Assembly: GCA_017882925.1 (NCBI GenBank)
Contig: JADGOM010000027.1
Location: 1 to 39,837, forward strand
Source: Acidimicrobiia bacterium
Lineage (GTDB): Bacteria > Actinomycetota > Acidimicrobiia > IMCC26256 > Chersky-534
Direction of reading: 5' to 3'
DNA length: 39,837 bases
Of this stretch, positions 1-9,139 are shown one piece after another; position 1 is the stretch's first letter, and each line of letters begins with the position of its first letter. Under the pieces are notes generated by a model, which was not told where the DNA came from, made no database searches, and saw only the letters and a list, made by a program, of their open reading frames with translations. Made by a program: the position numbers and the translations under genes.

Positions 1-248
1 CAGCCCCCCGGCCGGTCGAGTGCCGTTCGGTTGTCTCCCCGAATACGACTCGGTTGGAAGCGGGCGGAGTAGGGGCCTTCAACCGCGCCAACCGGGGGGC
101 TGGTGGCGGGCCCGGAGATCCGGGCCCGCCGTTTTCAATCACTCGAATGCGTTGCTGTGCGTTGGTGCTGGCGGAACGGTGGTGCGGAGGCTTGCTGTGT
201 GACTCGTCCGGGGCGCCATTGCTCCGGGCGATCTCGTGGACGGTGCGC
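1..248. other. left-edge stretch without a supported gene
   Basis: No convincing gene is visible downstream of mraZ. One - strand frame stays open to the window edge, but it has no good start with a ribosome binding site, its codons are not G+C-biased at the third position, and its translation does not resemble RsmH, the usual next gene of the division cluster. The main structure is a perfect palindrome at 105-130, listed separately. If rsmH follows mraZ here, it starts beyond the left edge. Confidence 0.6.
105..135 (+). terminator. perfect G+C-rich hairpin followed by GTTTTC
   Basis: A 12-bp arm (GGCGGGCCCGGA, 105-116), a GA loop, and the exact reverse complement (119-130) are followed on the + strand by GTTTTC. 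This has the form of an intrinsic terminator for + strand transcription coming from the left. On the - strand it would lie about 120 bases downstream of the mraZ stop, without a U tract. Which transcript it ends cannot be decided from this window. Confidence 0.5.
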
Positions 249-677
249 CTACATGCCGAAGCCCTGCAGGTCCTCCCCGTCGGACAGTGCGGCGTCGCCG
301 CGCGCTTCGCGCTCGCGCCACTTCGCGCTGTCCCAGATCTCGATCCGGCTGAACACGCCGGCGACGGTGACTCCCTGCTGGAGGCCCGCGTAGTCCCGCA
401 GGTTCTGCGGGATCGCGACCCGGCCCTGCTTGTCGGGGGTGATGTCGATCGTGCCGGCGGCGAACGTCCGGGCAGCCTCACGCCCGGCGGCGTTGAGCTT
501 CGACTGCTCCTGCACGTCGGCTGCCACGTTCTCGAACTCCTCGGCCGTGTAGACGAAGAGGCAGCCATCGCGCCCCTTCGTGATGTACGCCCCGTCGGCG
601 AGCTGGTCGCGAAACTTCGCCGGGAGGATGACCCGACCCTTCGCGTCCAGGGAGTGCTGGTACTCCCCGAGGAACAT
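249..677 (-). CDS. mraZ: MraZ, transcriptional regulator of the division/cell-wall cluster
   Basis: The 142-residue protein has the standard MraZ length and two SpoVT/AbrB-like repeats. It opens with MFLGEYQHSLDAKGRV, and the second repeat carries the matching D-K-x-G-R-V (about residues 82-87). MraZ is a ring-forming DNA-binding protein that sits at the head of the dcw cluster and represses its own promoter in the bacteria where it has been tested. The ATG at 677 is chosen because the family's conserved N-terminus begins exactly there; the frame is open further upstream but unlike MraZ. A strong promoter with G-rich repeats lies 140-175 bases upstream. The rest of the cluster should lie to the left of the window. 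Confidence 0.96.
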   Translation of the reverse strand: MFLGEYQHSLDAKGRVILPAKFRDQLADGAYITKGRDGCLFVYTAEEFENVAADVQEQSKLNAAGREAARTFAAGTIDITPDKQGRVAIPQNLRDYAGLQQGVTVAGVFSRIEIWDSAKWREREARGDAALSDGEDLQGFGM

Positions 678-795
678 CTGCGCCTCGTCTCGCTGCCGTT
701 GCCTGCTGTCGTCGTCACCTGTCGCAGGCCCGAGCTCGTCCGGCGCAATCGGCCGTCTCCCCCGTGCCCCCTCGATTGCCGCAGTGGAGCGGGGA

Positions 796-868
796 CCCCT
801 CCCCTTTCCACCACTGCGTGGCACAGTACGCCCCACTCCCCCACCCGTCAACACCAATTCCCCCCACC
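796..868 (-). promoter_or_regulatory. mraZ promoter with G-rich repeats (candidate MraZ operator)
   Basis: Reading the - strand, TTGACG (851-846) and TACTGT (828-823) are separated by exactly 17 bases, a good housekeeping -35/-10 pair. This predicts a start near 816 and a leader of about 140 bases before mraZ. The spacer and flanks hold repeated GTGGGG/GTGG elements (around 866, 844, 836 and 814). MraZ is known to bind short G-rich direct repeats near its own promoter, so these are candidate sites. An 8-bp inverted repeat (CGCAGTGG, 780-787 with 811-818) also spans the predicted start region. Confidence 0.6.
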
Positions 869-935
869 GCGCACCACCCGCGCCCCATTCCGCGAGTCGC
901 GCACCCCGCGGGCCCCCGCGGGCGACAATGGCGGG

Positions 936-1958
936 ATGCACGACGAGCACCACGACGCGCCGGCCCCGCCGGAGGTCCGCACCGGCCCGGCCGACGGCCA
1001 TGGCCACACGGCCCACGGCCACGGCCCGGCCCCCGCCGGGCACAGCCACACCGCGAACGGGTCGGCGCGCGCGCTGCTCATCGCCTTCGCGCTGAACGCG
1101 GCCTTCCTCGTGGTGGAGGTGGCCGGCGGCCTCGCCTTCGGCTCCCTGGCCCTGCTCGCCGACGCCGCCCACATGCTCACCGACGTCGCGGCCCTCGCGC
1201 TGGCCATCGCCGCGCAGCGCATGGCCCGGCGCCCGGCGACCGAGCGCCACACCTACGGCTTCCGGCGGGTGGAGGTGCTCGCGGCGCAGGCGAACGCGGC
1301 GGTGCTGCTCGTCGTCTCGATCTGGATCGTCTACGAGTCGATCGGGCGGCTGCGGTCCCCGGGCACGGTCGACGGCGCCGGCATGCTCGTCGTCGCGGGG
1401 CTCGGGCTGGTCGTCAACGTGGGCTCGGCCGCGGTCCTGGTCCGGTCGCACGACCGCACGCTCAACGTGCGGGGCGCGCTGCTCCACCTCGCGAGCGACG
1501 CGGCCGGCTCGTTGGCCGCGATCGTCGCCGCACTCCTCATCCTCGCGTTCGGATGGGAGCGGGCCGACCCGATCGCGTCACTGGTCGTTACCGCGCTCAT
1601 CGTCGTCGGCGCCTTCTCACTGCTGCGCCAGACGTACCACGTGCTGCTCGAAGGCACGCCCCGCGGCATCAACCCCACCGAGATCGAGCAGGCCCTCGAC
1701 GCCGAGGTCGACGTGACCGCGGTGCACCACCTGCACGTGTGGAACCTCGCGTCGGACGAGGTGGCGCTCTCCGCGCACGTGGTGCTCGAGGGCGAGCCGT
1801 CGTTGCACTGGGCGCAGGAACGCGGCGACCAGCTCAAGGCCGTGCTCGCGGAGCGGTTCGGCATCCTGCACGCGACCCTCGAGCTCGAGTGCCACCCCTG
1901 CGAACCCGCGCCGGCCGACGGCTCCCACGTCCCCGCCGTCCGCCCGCACGACCACTGA
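936..1958 (+). CDS. cation diffusion facilitator (CDF) family metal exporter
   Basis: This 340-residue inner-membrane protein is expected to export Zn(II) or a similar divalent ion in exchange for protons. A His-rich N-terminal tail (residues 1-40, several H-x-H) precedes six predicted membrane helices and a C-terminal cytoplasmic domain. The two family metal-site motifs are intact: HMLTD (79-83) in helix 2 and HLASD (184-188) in helix 5. The His tail is typical of ZitB/CzcD-like members. The ATG at 936 starts the His-rich tail; a GACAAT box six bases upstream could be the -10 of a leaderless transcript. The frame is open upstream, but that part is the shadow of mraZ. It converges on the HNH gene with a 19-base gap. 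The metal cannot be read from sequence. Confidence 0.93.
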   Translation: MHDEHHDAPAPPEVRTGPADGHGHTAHGHGPAPAGHSHTANGSARALLIAFALNAAFLVVEVAGGLAFGSLALLADAAHMLTDVAALALAIAAQRMARRPATERHTYGFRRVEVLAAQANAAVLLVVSIWIVYESIGRLRSPGTVDGAGMLVVAGLGLVVNVGSAAVLVRSHDRTLNVRGALLHLASDAAGSLAAIVAALLILAFGWERADPIASLVVTALIVVGAFSLLRQTYHVLLEGTPRGINPTEIEQALDAEVDVTAVHHLHVWNLASDEVALSAHVVLEGEPSLHWAQERGDQLKAVLAERFGILHATLELECHPCEPAPADGSHVPAVRPHDH

Positions 1959-1977
1959 CCCCACCTTCTTGGGCGCG

Positions 1978-2490
1978 TCAGGCGGAGACGGCCTCGAACA
2001 CCTCGGGGAGGTAGGGCTCCCACGCGGGGTCGAGCGCGCCGGCGTGGGCCGCGACCCAGACGGTCGCGTGCGGGGCGACGGGTTGGCGGCGGAGCGAGAG
2101 GTCGGTGTCGGCGAGCAAGCGGTCGCGCTTGCGGGCGTTGCACGGCTGGCACGACGCGACGACGTTCTCCCACACGTGCTGCCCGCCGCGCGACTTCGGA
2201 ACGACGTGGTCGATGTTCTCGGCCGGCCGGAAGCAGTACTGGCACCGCTGCCCGTCGCGGGCGAACACGGCCCGGCGCGAGAGCGGCGCGCGGCTGCGGT
2301 ACGGCACGCGGACGAAGTGCCGGAGCCGGAGCACCGACGGGACCGTGACCGTGAGCCGCTCGGAGTGCATCACCGATGTCCCGGCGCCGACGATCTCCGC
2401 CTTCTCCTTCATCACCAGGACGACGGCTCTCCGGACCGAGACGACACAGAGCGGCTCGAAGCTGGCGTTGAGCAGTAGCGCTCTCCCCAC
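1978..2490 (-). CDS. HNH endonuclease family protein
   Basis: The 170-residue protein carries a C-terminal HNH nuclease fold with a zinc-binding frame. C83 and C86 form the first CxxC, D94-H95 begins the catalytic DHVVPKSRGG segment, N109 follows, and C114-x2-C117-N118 forms the second CxxC. The N-terminus (RALLLNASFEPL) is the conserved opening of a widespread actinobacterial family of small HNH proteins whose cellular role is unsettled. The GTG at 2490 is chosen because GAGGAGGT lies seven bases upstream and the family motif starts right after. It is a stand-alone gene, not near restriction or phage genes, so a housekeeping or DNA-metabolism role is as likely as defence. Confidence 0.9.
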   Translation of the reverse strand: MGRALLLNASFEPLCVVSVRRAVVLVMKEKAEIVGAGTSVMHSERLTVTVPSVLRLRHFVRVPYRSRAPLSRRAVFARDGQRCQYCFRPAENIDHVVPKSRGGQHVWENVVASCQPCNARKRDRLLADTDLSLRRQPVAPHATVWVAAHAGALDPAWEPYLPEVFEAVSA

Positions 2491-2588
2491 GCGTCCGACC
2501 TCCTCGAGCCGGCGCGGCGAGAGCGCCGAATGCCCACGCAGTGTATCGACGCCCCGCGGCGTTCCGCCGCGCGTTCCCGGCTCCGGGG

Positions 2589-2867
2589 TCAGCGGCCCCG
2601 CGTGTCGCGCTCCATGGCCCGGCACCACTCGAGGTAGGCGACGACGTCGGCGGCCTCGAAGCGGCCGCTCGCCCCGTACTGCGTCTCCAGCCGGAACCGG
2701 AGGTAGTCGGGGTCGGGCCGGGGCAGGAACGGCGGGCTGCGCCACCAGCCCGGGGGCACGACGCGCCGGGCCTGGCGCAACGCGGTGGGCCAGAGGCCGG
2801 GGTGGCGCAGGACCGCGGCAGCCGCGGGGAGCCACGGGATCCGGGTGAGGTCGTGCGAGCCGTCCAC
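2589..2867 (-). CDS. small conserved actinobacterial protein of unknown function
   Basis: This 92-residue protein has no recognised domain. It is rich in Trp, Pro and Arg and contains the blocks LTRIPWLPAAAAVLRHP, PPGWWRSPPFLPRPD and DYLRFRLETQYG, ending in VVAYLEWCRAMERD. Similar short proteins occur across Actinobacteria as uncharacterised families (recalled, not searched). The GTG at 2867 is supported by TAGTCT ending seven bases upstream (2880-2875), the leaderless pattern seen repeatedly in this window. It is divergent from moxR across about 100 bases and lies 98 bases upstream of the HNH gene, so the two could be co-transcribed. Confidence 0.7.
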   Translation of the reverse strand: MDGSHDLTRIPWLPAAAAVLRHPGLWPTALRQARRVVPPGWWRSPPFLPRPDPDYLRFRLETQYGASGRFEAADVVAYLEWCRAMERDTRGR

Positions 2868-2880
2868 CTGGGTCAGACTA
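2868..2880 (-). promoter_or_regulatory. leaderless-type -10 box of the 92-residue protein
   Basis: TAGTCT (2880-2875 on the - strand) is followed by seven bases and then the GTG start, so transcription would begin at or next to the start codon. There is no Shine-Dalgarno sequence. No convincing -35 is visible. Confidence 0.5.
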
Positions 2881-2969
2881 GGGGCGAGCTCCGCCGGACC
2901 CGCCACCTCGACGCACCACGGGATGACCGGTCCGGGCCGACCCAACCCGAGCCGAAGGATGGTACGAAC

Positions 2970-3941
<972 letters not shown>

Positions 3942-3944
3942 CGC

Positions 3945-5180
3945 GTGGCGATCGCCACCTCGCCGGCCACCGCCGACGTCGAGCCGACCGCGACGCCGGT
4001 GCGGTCGCGGTGCAACTTCACCCGACGGGGCTGGTCGCTCTTCTCCGGCTCGATCGTGCTGCTGATCGCGGGGCGCGTCATCGGCACGATCGAGCTCTCG
4101 ATGCTCGCTGGCATCGCGCTGGTGCTGCTCGCGTTCGCGCTCGTCTGGGCGCGTCGCAGCGAAGACGGCGTCGACGCGACGCGCGTGCTCACGCCCCGGC
4201 ACGTCGTCGTGGAGCAGGCTGCGCACGTCGAGCTCGTGCTCACCAACGACGCCCCACGCGCCAGCGGCGTGCTCGCGCTCACCGAGCACTTCGACCGCGG
4301 CCGCCACACCGCGCGGTTCGTCATCGACCGCATCGCGCCAGGAGCGCGGGCGCGCGCCACCTACAAGCTCCCGACCAACCGCCGCGGCCGCTTCGACCTG
4401 GGCCCGCTCACGGCCAGCGCGGAAGACCCGTTCGGGCTCGCCCACCGCACCTGGACCGCGGCCCCCCGCACCTGGATCGTGATCCGTCCCCGAGTCGTCC
4501 CCGTCGACGCACCACCCGTGGGGCCCGCGTCCCGGGGAGCGGCCATCGACCCGCGCGCCCGCACCCAGCAGGCAACGTCGAACGACGACTTCTTCAGCCT
4601 GCGCGAGTACGAGGTGGGTGACGACCTCCGCCACGTGCACTGGCGCACGAGCGCCCGGGTCGACGAGCTGATGGTCCGCCAGGACGAGACCCGCCGGCCC
4701 GAGCCCGCGACCGTCCTGCTCGACGTGCGGGCCGAGGCCCACGACCCGGAGTCGTTCGAGCGCGCGATCGAGGCCGCGGCGTCGACCGTGGTGGCCCTGG
4801 CCCGCTCGGGCCGGCCCACCGAGCTGGTCACGAGCGGCGGCGCCCACCTCGGCCGGGGCGACGAGGACACGACCCTCGACCGCCTCGCGGAGGTCCGCCC
4901 CGAGGAAGGCGGCCGGTTCGTGGTTCCCGCGGGCGACGCCCGGCGCAGCCGCTACGTCGGGCTGCTCGTGGTGGTGGCCGGCGCGCTCACTCCGGCCGAG
5001 ACCGCCGCCGTCGCCACCGCACCCAACAGCTCCCGGGCCGTGCTGGTCACCACCGCGACCGTTGCCGCGGCCGCCACCGCCGACCCCGCCGGCCTGGTGC
5101 GGGTCGACGCGGCGTCGGTGCCGTTCGCCACCGCCTGGGCCCGCACGATGCAGACATGGAACCGCGCGAACCCCTCGTAG
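3945..5180 (+). CDS. DUF58 domain-containing membrane protein
   Basis: This 411-residue protein has two membrane helices near the N-terminus (about residues 33-45 and 52-69), a soluble beta-rich middle, and the DUF58 signature REYEVGDDLRHVHWRTSAR at 220-238. The C-terminal part resembles a degenerate VWA-like fold. DUF58 proteins are nearly always encoded with MoxR and are presumed partners or substrates of it. It starts with GTG three bases after the moxR stop, and its last 25 bases overlap the transglutaminase gene, so the three are almost certainly translated from one transcript. No biochemical role can be assigned from sequence alone. Confidence 0.93.
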   Translation: MAIATSPATADVEPTATPVRSRCNFTRRGWSLFSGSIVLLIAGRVIGTIELSMLAGIALVLLAFALVWARRSEDGVDATRVLTPRHVVVEQAAHVELVLTNDAPRASGVLALTEHFDRGRHTARFVIDRIAPGARARATYKLPTNRRGRFDLGPLTASAEDPFGLAHRTWTAAPRTWIVIRPRVVPVDAPPVGPASRGAAIDPRARTQQATSNDDFFSLREYEVGDDLRHVHWRTSARVDELMVRQDETRRPEPATVLLDVRAEAHDPESFERAIEAAASTVVALARSGRPTELVTSGGAHLGRGDEDTTLDRLAEVRPEEGGRFVVPAGDARRSRYVGLLVVVAGALTPAETAAVATAPNSSRAVLVTTATVAAAATADPAGLVRVDAASVPFATAWARTMQTWNRANPS

Positions 5181-7411
5181 CCCCGCTGGCCCTCGCCGGG
5201 CTCAGCGCGGTGACCGCGCTGAGCTTCGCGCGCGTCTTCACGGGCACCTCGTTCCTGGCCCCCGCGCTGGCCGCGGCGTTGCTGCCCCACGCCGTCGGCC
5301 TGCTGAGCCGGCGCGCACGCTGGCCGGTCGCCGCCAACGCGCTGCTGTCGATCCTCTCCCTGTTCCTCGTCGCCGCCTGGACCGTCGGGCACCAGACCCT
5401 CGTCTACGGCATCCCCACGATGGCCACGATGCAACGGATCCGGCCCGACCTCCAGGGCGGGTGGCTCCTCTTCCGCACCGCGGTGGCGCCGGTGCGGCCC
5501 ACCGACGGCGCGCTCCTGCTCGGGGTCATCGCGTTGTGGGCCGTCGCGCAGGTCGCGGACGAGCTCGCGTTCCGCATGCAGCGCGCGCTCACCGCCCTGA
5601 TCCCGTCGCTCACGTTGTTCGCGATCGTCGCCGCGATCGGGACGTCCGATCACCGCGTCGCGCTGACCGTGGCCTACGCGGCCGTCGCGCTCGTGTACCT
5701 CCTGGTCGTCAACTGGGCCGGCGTGCTCGACCGCGCCACCGGCGGCGCGGACCAACCGGCGCAGGGACCACCGCTCGGCTCCAACGCCGCGTCCGCGCGA
5801 GGAGCCCGACGCGACCTGCGCGCCGGCGCGCTGATCGGAGCGTTGGCGATCGGCCTCGGTACGGTCGCGGGCGCGTTCGTGCCCGGCGCGTCGGGCGCCG
5901 CGCTGGTGAAGTACAACGGCATCAGCTCGCGCGGCCGCGGCGCGGGCGACGTGACCGTGAGCAATCCGATCGTGGGCTTCGGCGACAAGCTGCGCACGCC
6001 GATCCCGGTCGAGGTCTTCACGGTGCGGTCGAAGGAGCCGCTCTACTGGCGCCTGGCCGGGCTCGACCAGTTCAACGGCAACCAGTGGACGTTCGCCGAC
6101 ACGCAGTCGCCCGCCTCGGAAGGGCTGCCGACCGCGGCGCCCGGGTCGACGACCGTGCGGCAGGAGTACAACGTCACGGGGCTCAGCGGGTTCCTCGTCC
6201 CCGCCGGGTTCACCCCGGTGAAGACGTCGCTCGGCGGCGCGGTGGTCGCGCCGCGCACGCTCACCATCGTCGCCCGCGAGACCCTGAGCGGGAGCCGCTA
6301 CACGATCGACTCGCAGGTGCCGCACGCGCCGACCCGGGCCGAGAAGGCCGCGACCGGGGTCCCCGCGAGCGACCCGAAGATCCGCGACGACCTCGCGCTC
6401 CCATCCGACTTCCCCGCGAGCGTGCGGCGCACGGCCCACGAGATCACCGACGGGCAGGGCAACGCGTGGGACAAGGCGCAGGCCCTCGAGAACTACTTCA
6501 CCGGCGGCGCGTTCACCTACGACCTGCAACCCGCGCTCGACGACAGCAGCCGCGCCATCGCGGAGTTCCTGCGCGACAAGCGGGGCTTCTGCCAGCAGTT
6601 CGCCGCCGCGTTCGCGGCGATGGCCCGCTCGGTCGGGATCCCGGCCCGGGTGGCGGTGGGATTCACCTACGGGACCCTCATCGGCCCGAACACCTACCAG
6701 GTGACCAGCCAGCAGCTGCACGCCTGGCCCGAGGTGTGGCTCAGCGGCCTGGGCTGGACCGCCTTCGAGCCCACCCCGAAGGGCGACGAGCCCGGCCAGA
6801 CCCCCAACTCACCGGGCGCGCAGACCGGCCAGGCGCCGGTCGGGACCCAGGCCCCGGTGACGACCGCGGCCACCGGCGGCAGCGCCGCCCCGGCCACCAC
6901 CGCGGCCGCGCCGACCACCCTCGCACCGGAGCCGAGCGACGGTTCCACGCCCGCGTGGGTGTGGGCCGTGGCCGCGATCCCGGTGGCCCTCGCGGTGGGC
7001 GCGGCGGGGTTCGCGATGGCCGTGACCCTGGCGAAGCGGCGGCGGGAGCGCCGGCGCCGCGCCGGACCGGACCCCGGGGACGCGGTCGCGGGCGCGTGGG
7101 CGGAGGCCGTCGACCGGCTCGAGGAGTCGGGGCGCGTCGTACGGCCAGACCTCACGCCGTTGGAGCTCGCCGGCGAGGCCACGACCCGGGAGCCCGAAGA
7201 CCTCAGCGCGCCGCTCCGGGTGCTCGCGGAGTCGTACACGGTGGTGTCCTGCTCGCCGCGCCGACCCGGAGCGGAGCTCGCGACGCGGGCCTGGGGCGCC
7301 GTCGACGACCTCGGCCGCTACCTCGACGGCTCGGTCGGGCCCGCGACGCGTTGGCGCCACCGCCTCGACCCCCGCACGATCTGGCGCCGGCGCACCCGGC
7401 CCGGCAGCTAG
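5156..7411 (+). CDS. TgpA-like membrane transglutaminase domain protein
   Basis: The 751-residue protein has about seven N-terminal membrane helices (between residues 10 and 244), a large extracytoplasmic region with a transglutaminase-like domain, a Thr/Ala/Pro-rich linker (about 555-595), one more helix (about 599-625) followed by a basic cluster, and a short cytoplasmic DUF4129-like tail. The transglutaminase core shows catalytic Cys479 in RGFCQQFAAAFAAMARSVGIP and His522 in LHAWPEVWL, with the usual GWTAFEPTP after it. Related TgpA proteins are essential in some bacteria, and a role at the cell envelope is likely. The ATG at 5156 overlaps the DUF58 gene by 25 bases. It converges on doxX with a 21-base gap. 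Confidence 0.93.
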   Translation: MEPREPLVAPLALAGLSAVTALSFARVFTGTSFLAPALAAALLPHAVGLLSRRARWPVAANALLSILSLFLVAAWTVGHQTLVYGIPTMATMQRIRPDLQGGWLLFRTAVAPVRPTDGALLLGVIALWAVAQVADELAFRMQRALTALIPSLTLFAIVAAIGTSDHRVALTVAYAAVALVYLLVVNWAGVLDRATGGADQPAQGPPLGSNAASARGARRDLRAGALIGALAIGLGTVAGAFVPGASGAALVKYNGISSRGRGAGDVTVSNPIVGFGDKLRTPIPVEVFTVRSKEPLYWRLAGLDQFNGNQWTFADTQSPASEGLPTAAPGSTTVRQEYNVTGLSGFLVPAGFTPVKTSLGGAVVAPRTLTIVARETLSGSRYTIDSQVPHAPTRAEKAATGVPASDPKIRDDLALPSDFPASVRRTAHEITDGQGNAWDKAQALENYFTGGAFTYDLQPALDDSSRAIAEFLRDKRGFCQQFAAAFAAMARSVGIPARVAVGFTYGTLIGPNTYQVTSQQLHAWPEVWLSGLGWTAFEPTPKGDEPGQTPNSPGAQTGQAPVGTQAPVTTAATGGSAAPATTAAAPTTLAPEPSDGSTPAWVWAVAAIPVALAVGAAGFAMAVTLAKRRRERRRRAGPDPGDAVAGAWAEAVDRLEESGRVVRPDLTPLELAGEATTREPEDLSAPLRVLAESYTVVSCSPRRPGAELATRAWGAVDDLGRYLDGSVGPATRWRHRLDPRTIWRRRTRPGS

Positions 7412-7432
7412 ACGTTGTGCCTTGCTGCGCGC

Positions 7433-7963
7433 TCAACTCCGGGGAGTTGCGTCCAATCGCACGAGGCGGCGTTCGAGCCGCGCGTCGAGACTCAAGCGAC
7501 CAGCGCCGAAGATGGCAACGACGAGCGCGAGGGTGCCGAGCGCGAGGTTCAGTTCGTAACCCGACTTCGGCCCCGTCGCATTGATCCCGTTCGCCCAGGT
7601 GACGGTGATGATCGCCATCATCATGTCCACGAAGATCGCAGCTCCGGCGAGCCGCGAGACGAGACCGACGGCGAGCGCGATCCCGCCGGTGAACTCGATG
7701 ATGCCGCCGACGACTGCGAAGAACACTCCCGGATGGAGATGGGCGGTGTGCGAGAAGTAGAGCGCGGACTGGTGGATGCCCGGCCCGTCGAACCAGCCGA
7801 AGAGCCTCCGGGAGCCGTGGTAGATGAAGATCCAGGCCAGCACGATGCGCGCGGCAACGAGGGCGCAATCGGCGGGGAGCGGCGCGGTGCGGGTGCTCAG
7901 CAGGGCGCCGAGGTACGCGCGACCGCGAGACCGGTGCACGGGCACCGATGCCGGCGTCACCAT
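7433..7963 (-). CDS. DoxX family membrane protein
   Basis: The 176-residue protein has four predicted membrane helices and the DoxX pattern: an early FIYHGSRRLFGWFDGPG segment (about residues 46-62), then FFAVVGGIIEFTGGIALAVGL and an MMAIITVTWANG helix. DoxX-like proteins have been linked to redox and thiol stress, for example in a complex with a thiosulfate sulfurtransferase and SodA in mycobacteria, but the family is broad. The ATG at 7963 overlaps the last bases of the upstream desaturase gene (ATGGTGA), so translation is coupled. It is the last gene of the ECF-sigma-controlled operon. Confidence 0.9.
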   Translation of the reverse strand: MVTPASVPVHRSRGRAYLGALLSTRTAPLPADCALVAARIVLAWIFIYHGSRRLFGWFDGPGIHQSALYFSHTAHLHPGVFFAVVGGIIEFTGGIALAVGLVSRLAGAAIFVDMMMAIITVTWANGINATGPKSGYELNLALGTLALVVAIFGAGRLSLDARLERRLVRLDATPRS

Positions 7964-9111
7964 GAGGCCACATCGATGAGCTCGTCGACCTGGGTGTGCT
8001 CGTCGGGGAGCCCCCGAGACCCGCCGGTCTCGCGAGACTCCGTTGCGTGCCCCCGACCGAGCGGAATCCCCGGTCGGACCGGCGGAAGGTCCGTGAGCTC
8101 ACGCATAGGACGGAACGGGGCCACCAGCTGCGCGGCGAAGACCGAGAGGTGACGCGCTCGCGGTGTCGAGTGCTCGACGATGAGCGGCCGACCCGGTAGC
8201 CCGGTGTCGGTCCTGATCGTCGCTTCCGTCGGGGACACCGCCCGCCCGAAGAGCTGATCCCAGATCGTCAGTGCGAAGCCGAGGTTGACGTCTTGTGGAC
8301 CGTCGAGTCGGTGGTGGATGCGGTGATAGTTCGGGCTGACGAAGATGCGCTCGAGGGGTCCGAAACCCAGCCGGGTGTTCGAGTGCGCGAAGGCGACGAC
8401 TGCTGCGTAGACGACGAGGACCGTGATCGACATCGTGCCGTTCGCGAGGAGCACCACCCCGGGAATCAGCGCGACCAGGTACGAGACGTGGATCAGCGGA
8501 TGCGTACGAAAGACCGTCAGGACACTCATGTCTTCTTGCGAGTGGTGGAGCTCATGGAAGCGCCAGAGCACCTGGACGCGGTGATTCGCGAGATGCACGA
8601 ACCAGTTGCACGCGTCCATGGCCACGACGATCACCGCGATCGCGCCCCAGCGCGGTACCAGGCCGATCTTCGGCAGGACGATCCACGGCATCACGGTGCG
8701 GACAACCGTCACGAACGAGAGGGTGAGTGCCGTCCCGATCGGCACCACGATGATCGCGTTCAACACCGTGAAGAGGACATCGTGGCGATGGCCGCGGGCG
8801 AAGAGCGGCCGCTGCTGTGCGGGCCAAACTCGCTCCACGACGAGGAAGACTCCGATGATCGCCAAAGTCAACGGACCGGCCACGACGGCACGCAGACTCG
8901 TCGCGGAGAGCGCGAAGCTGGTGCCCCCCCAAGCCGTCGCCCACCCGACCCCGATCAGGATCACCGCCGCGGCGGCGATCGAGAAGGCGGGAAGGTAGAC
9001 GCGTGACGACCACGCGGAGAGTGCAGCGCGCAGCCGAAGCGCCTCCCGACCTCCACGCTCCGCTGCTCCGGGAGCGCGAGGCCGGGTGGGCGCGACTACG
9101 ACTGAGGCCAT
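7957..9111 (-). CDS. sterol desaturase / fatty acid hydroxylase family membrane protein
   Basis: This 384-residue membrane protein belongs to the di-iron hydroxylase/desaturase superfamily. The His clusters that bind the two irons are visible: HLANH, HELHHSQ, a His in the following helix region (FAHSNTR), and HRIHH. There are about four to six membrane helices in the first 290 residues, then a hydrophilic C-terminal tail of about 90 residues rich in Arg and Pro, which is longer than usual. The substrate could be a lipid, hopanoid, carotenoid or sterol and cannot be read from sequence. It starts 28 bases after the secreted-protein gene and overlaps doxX. Third codon positions carry many A/T, unlike most genes here. 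Confidence 0.9.
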   Translation of the reverse strand: MASVVVAPTRPRAPGAAERGGREALRLRAALSAWSSRVYLPAFSIAAAAVILIGVGWATAWGGTSFALSATSLRAVVAGPLTLAIIGVFLVVERVWPAQQRPLFARGHRHDVLFTVLNAIIVVPIGTALTLSFVTVVRTVMPWIVLPKIGLVPRWGAIAVIVVAMDACNWFVHLANHRVQVLWRFHELHHSQEDMSVLTVFRTHPLIHVSYLVALIPGVVLLANGTMSITVLVVYAAVVAFAHSNTRLGFGPLERIFVSPNYHRIHHRLDGPQDVNLGFALTIWDQLFGRAVSPTEATIRTDTGLPGRPLIVEHSTPRARHLSVFAAQLVAPFRPMRELTDLPPVRPGIPLGRGHATESRETGGSRGLPDEHTQVDELIDVASW

Positions 9112-9139
9112 GATGGTGTCTCGGTCGCGGAGTTCGGCA

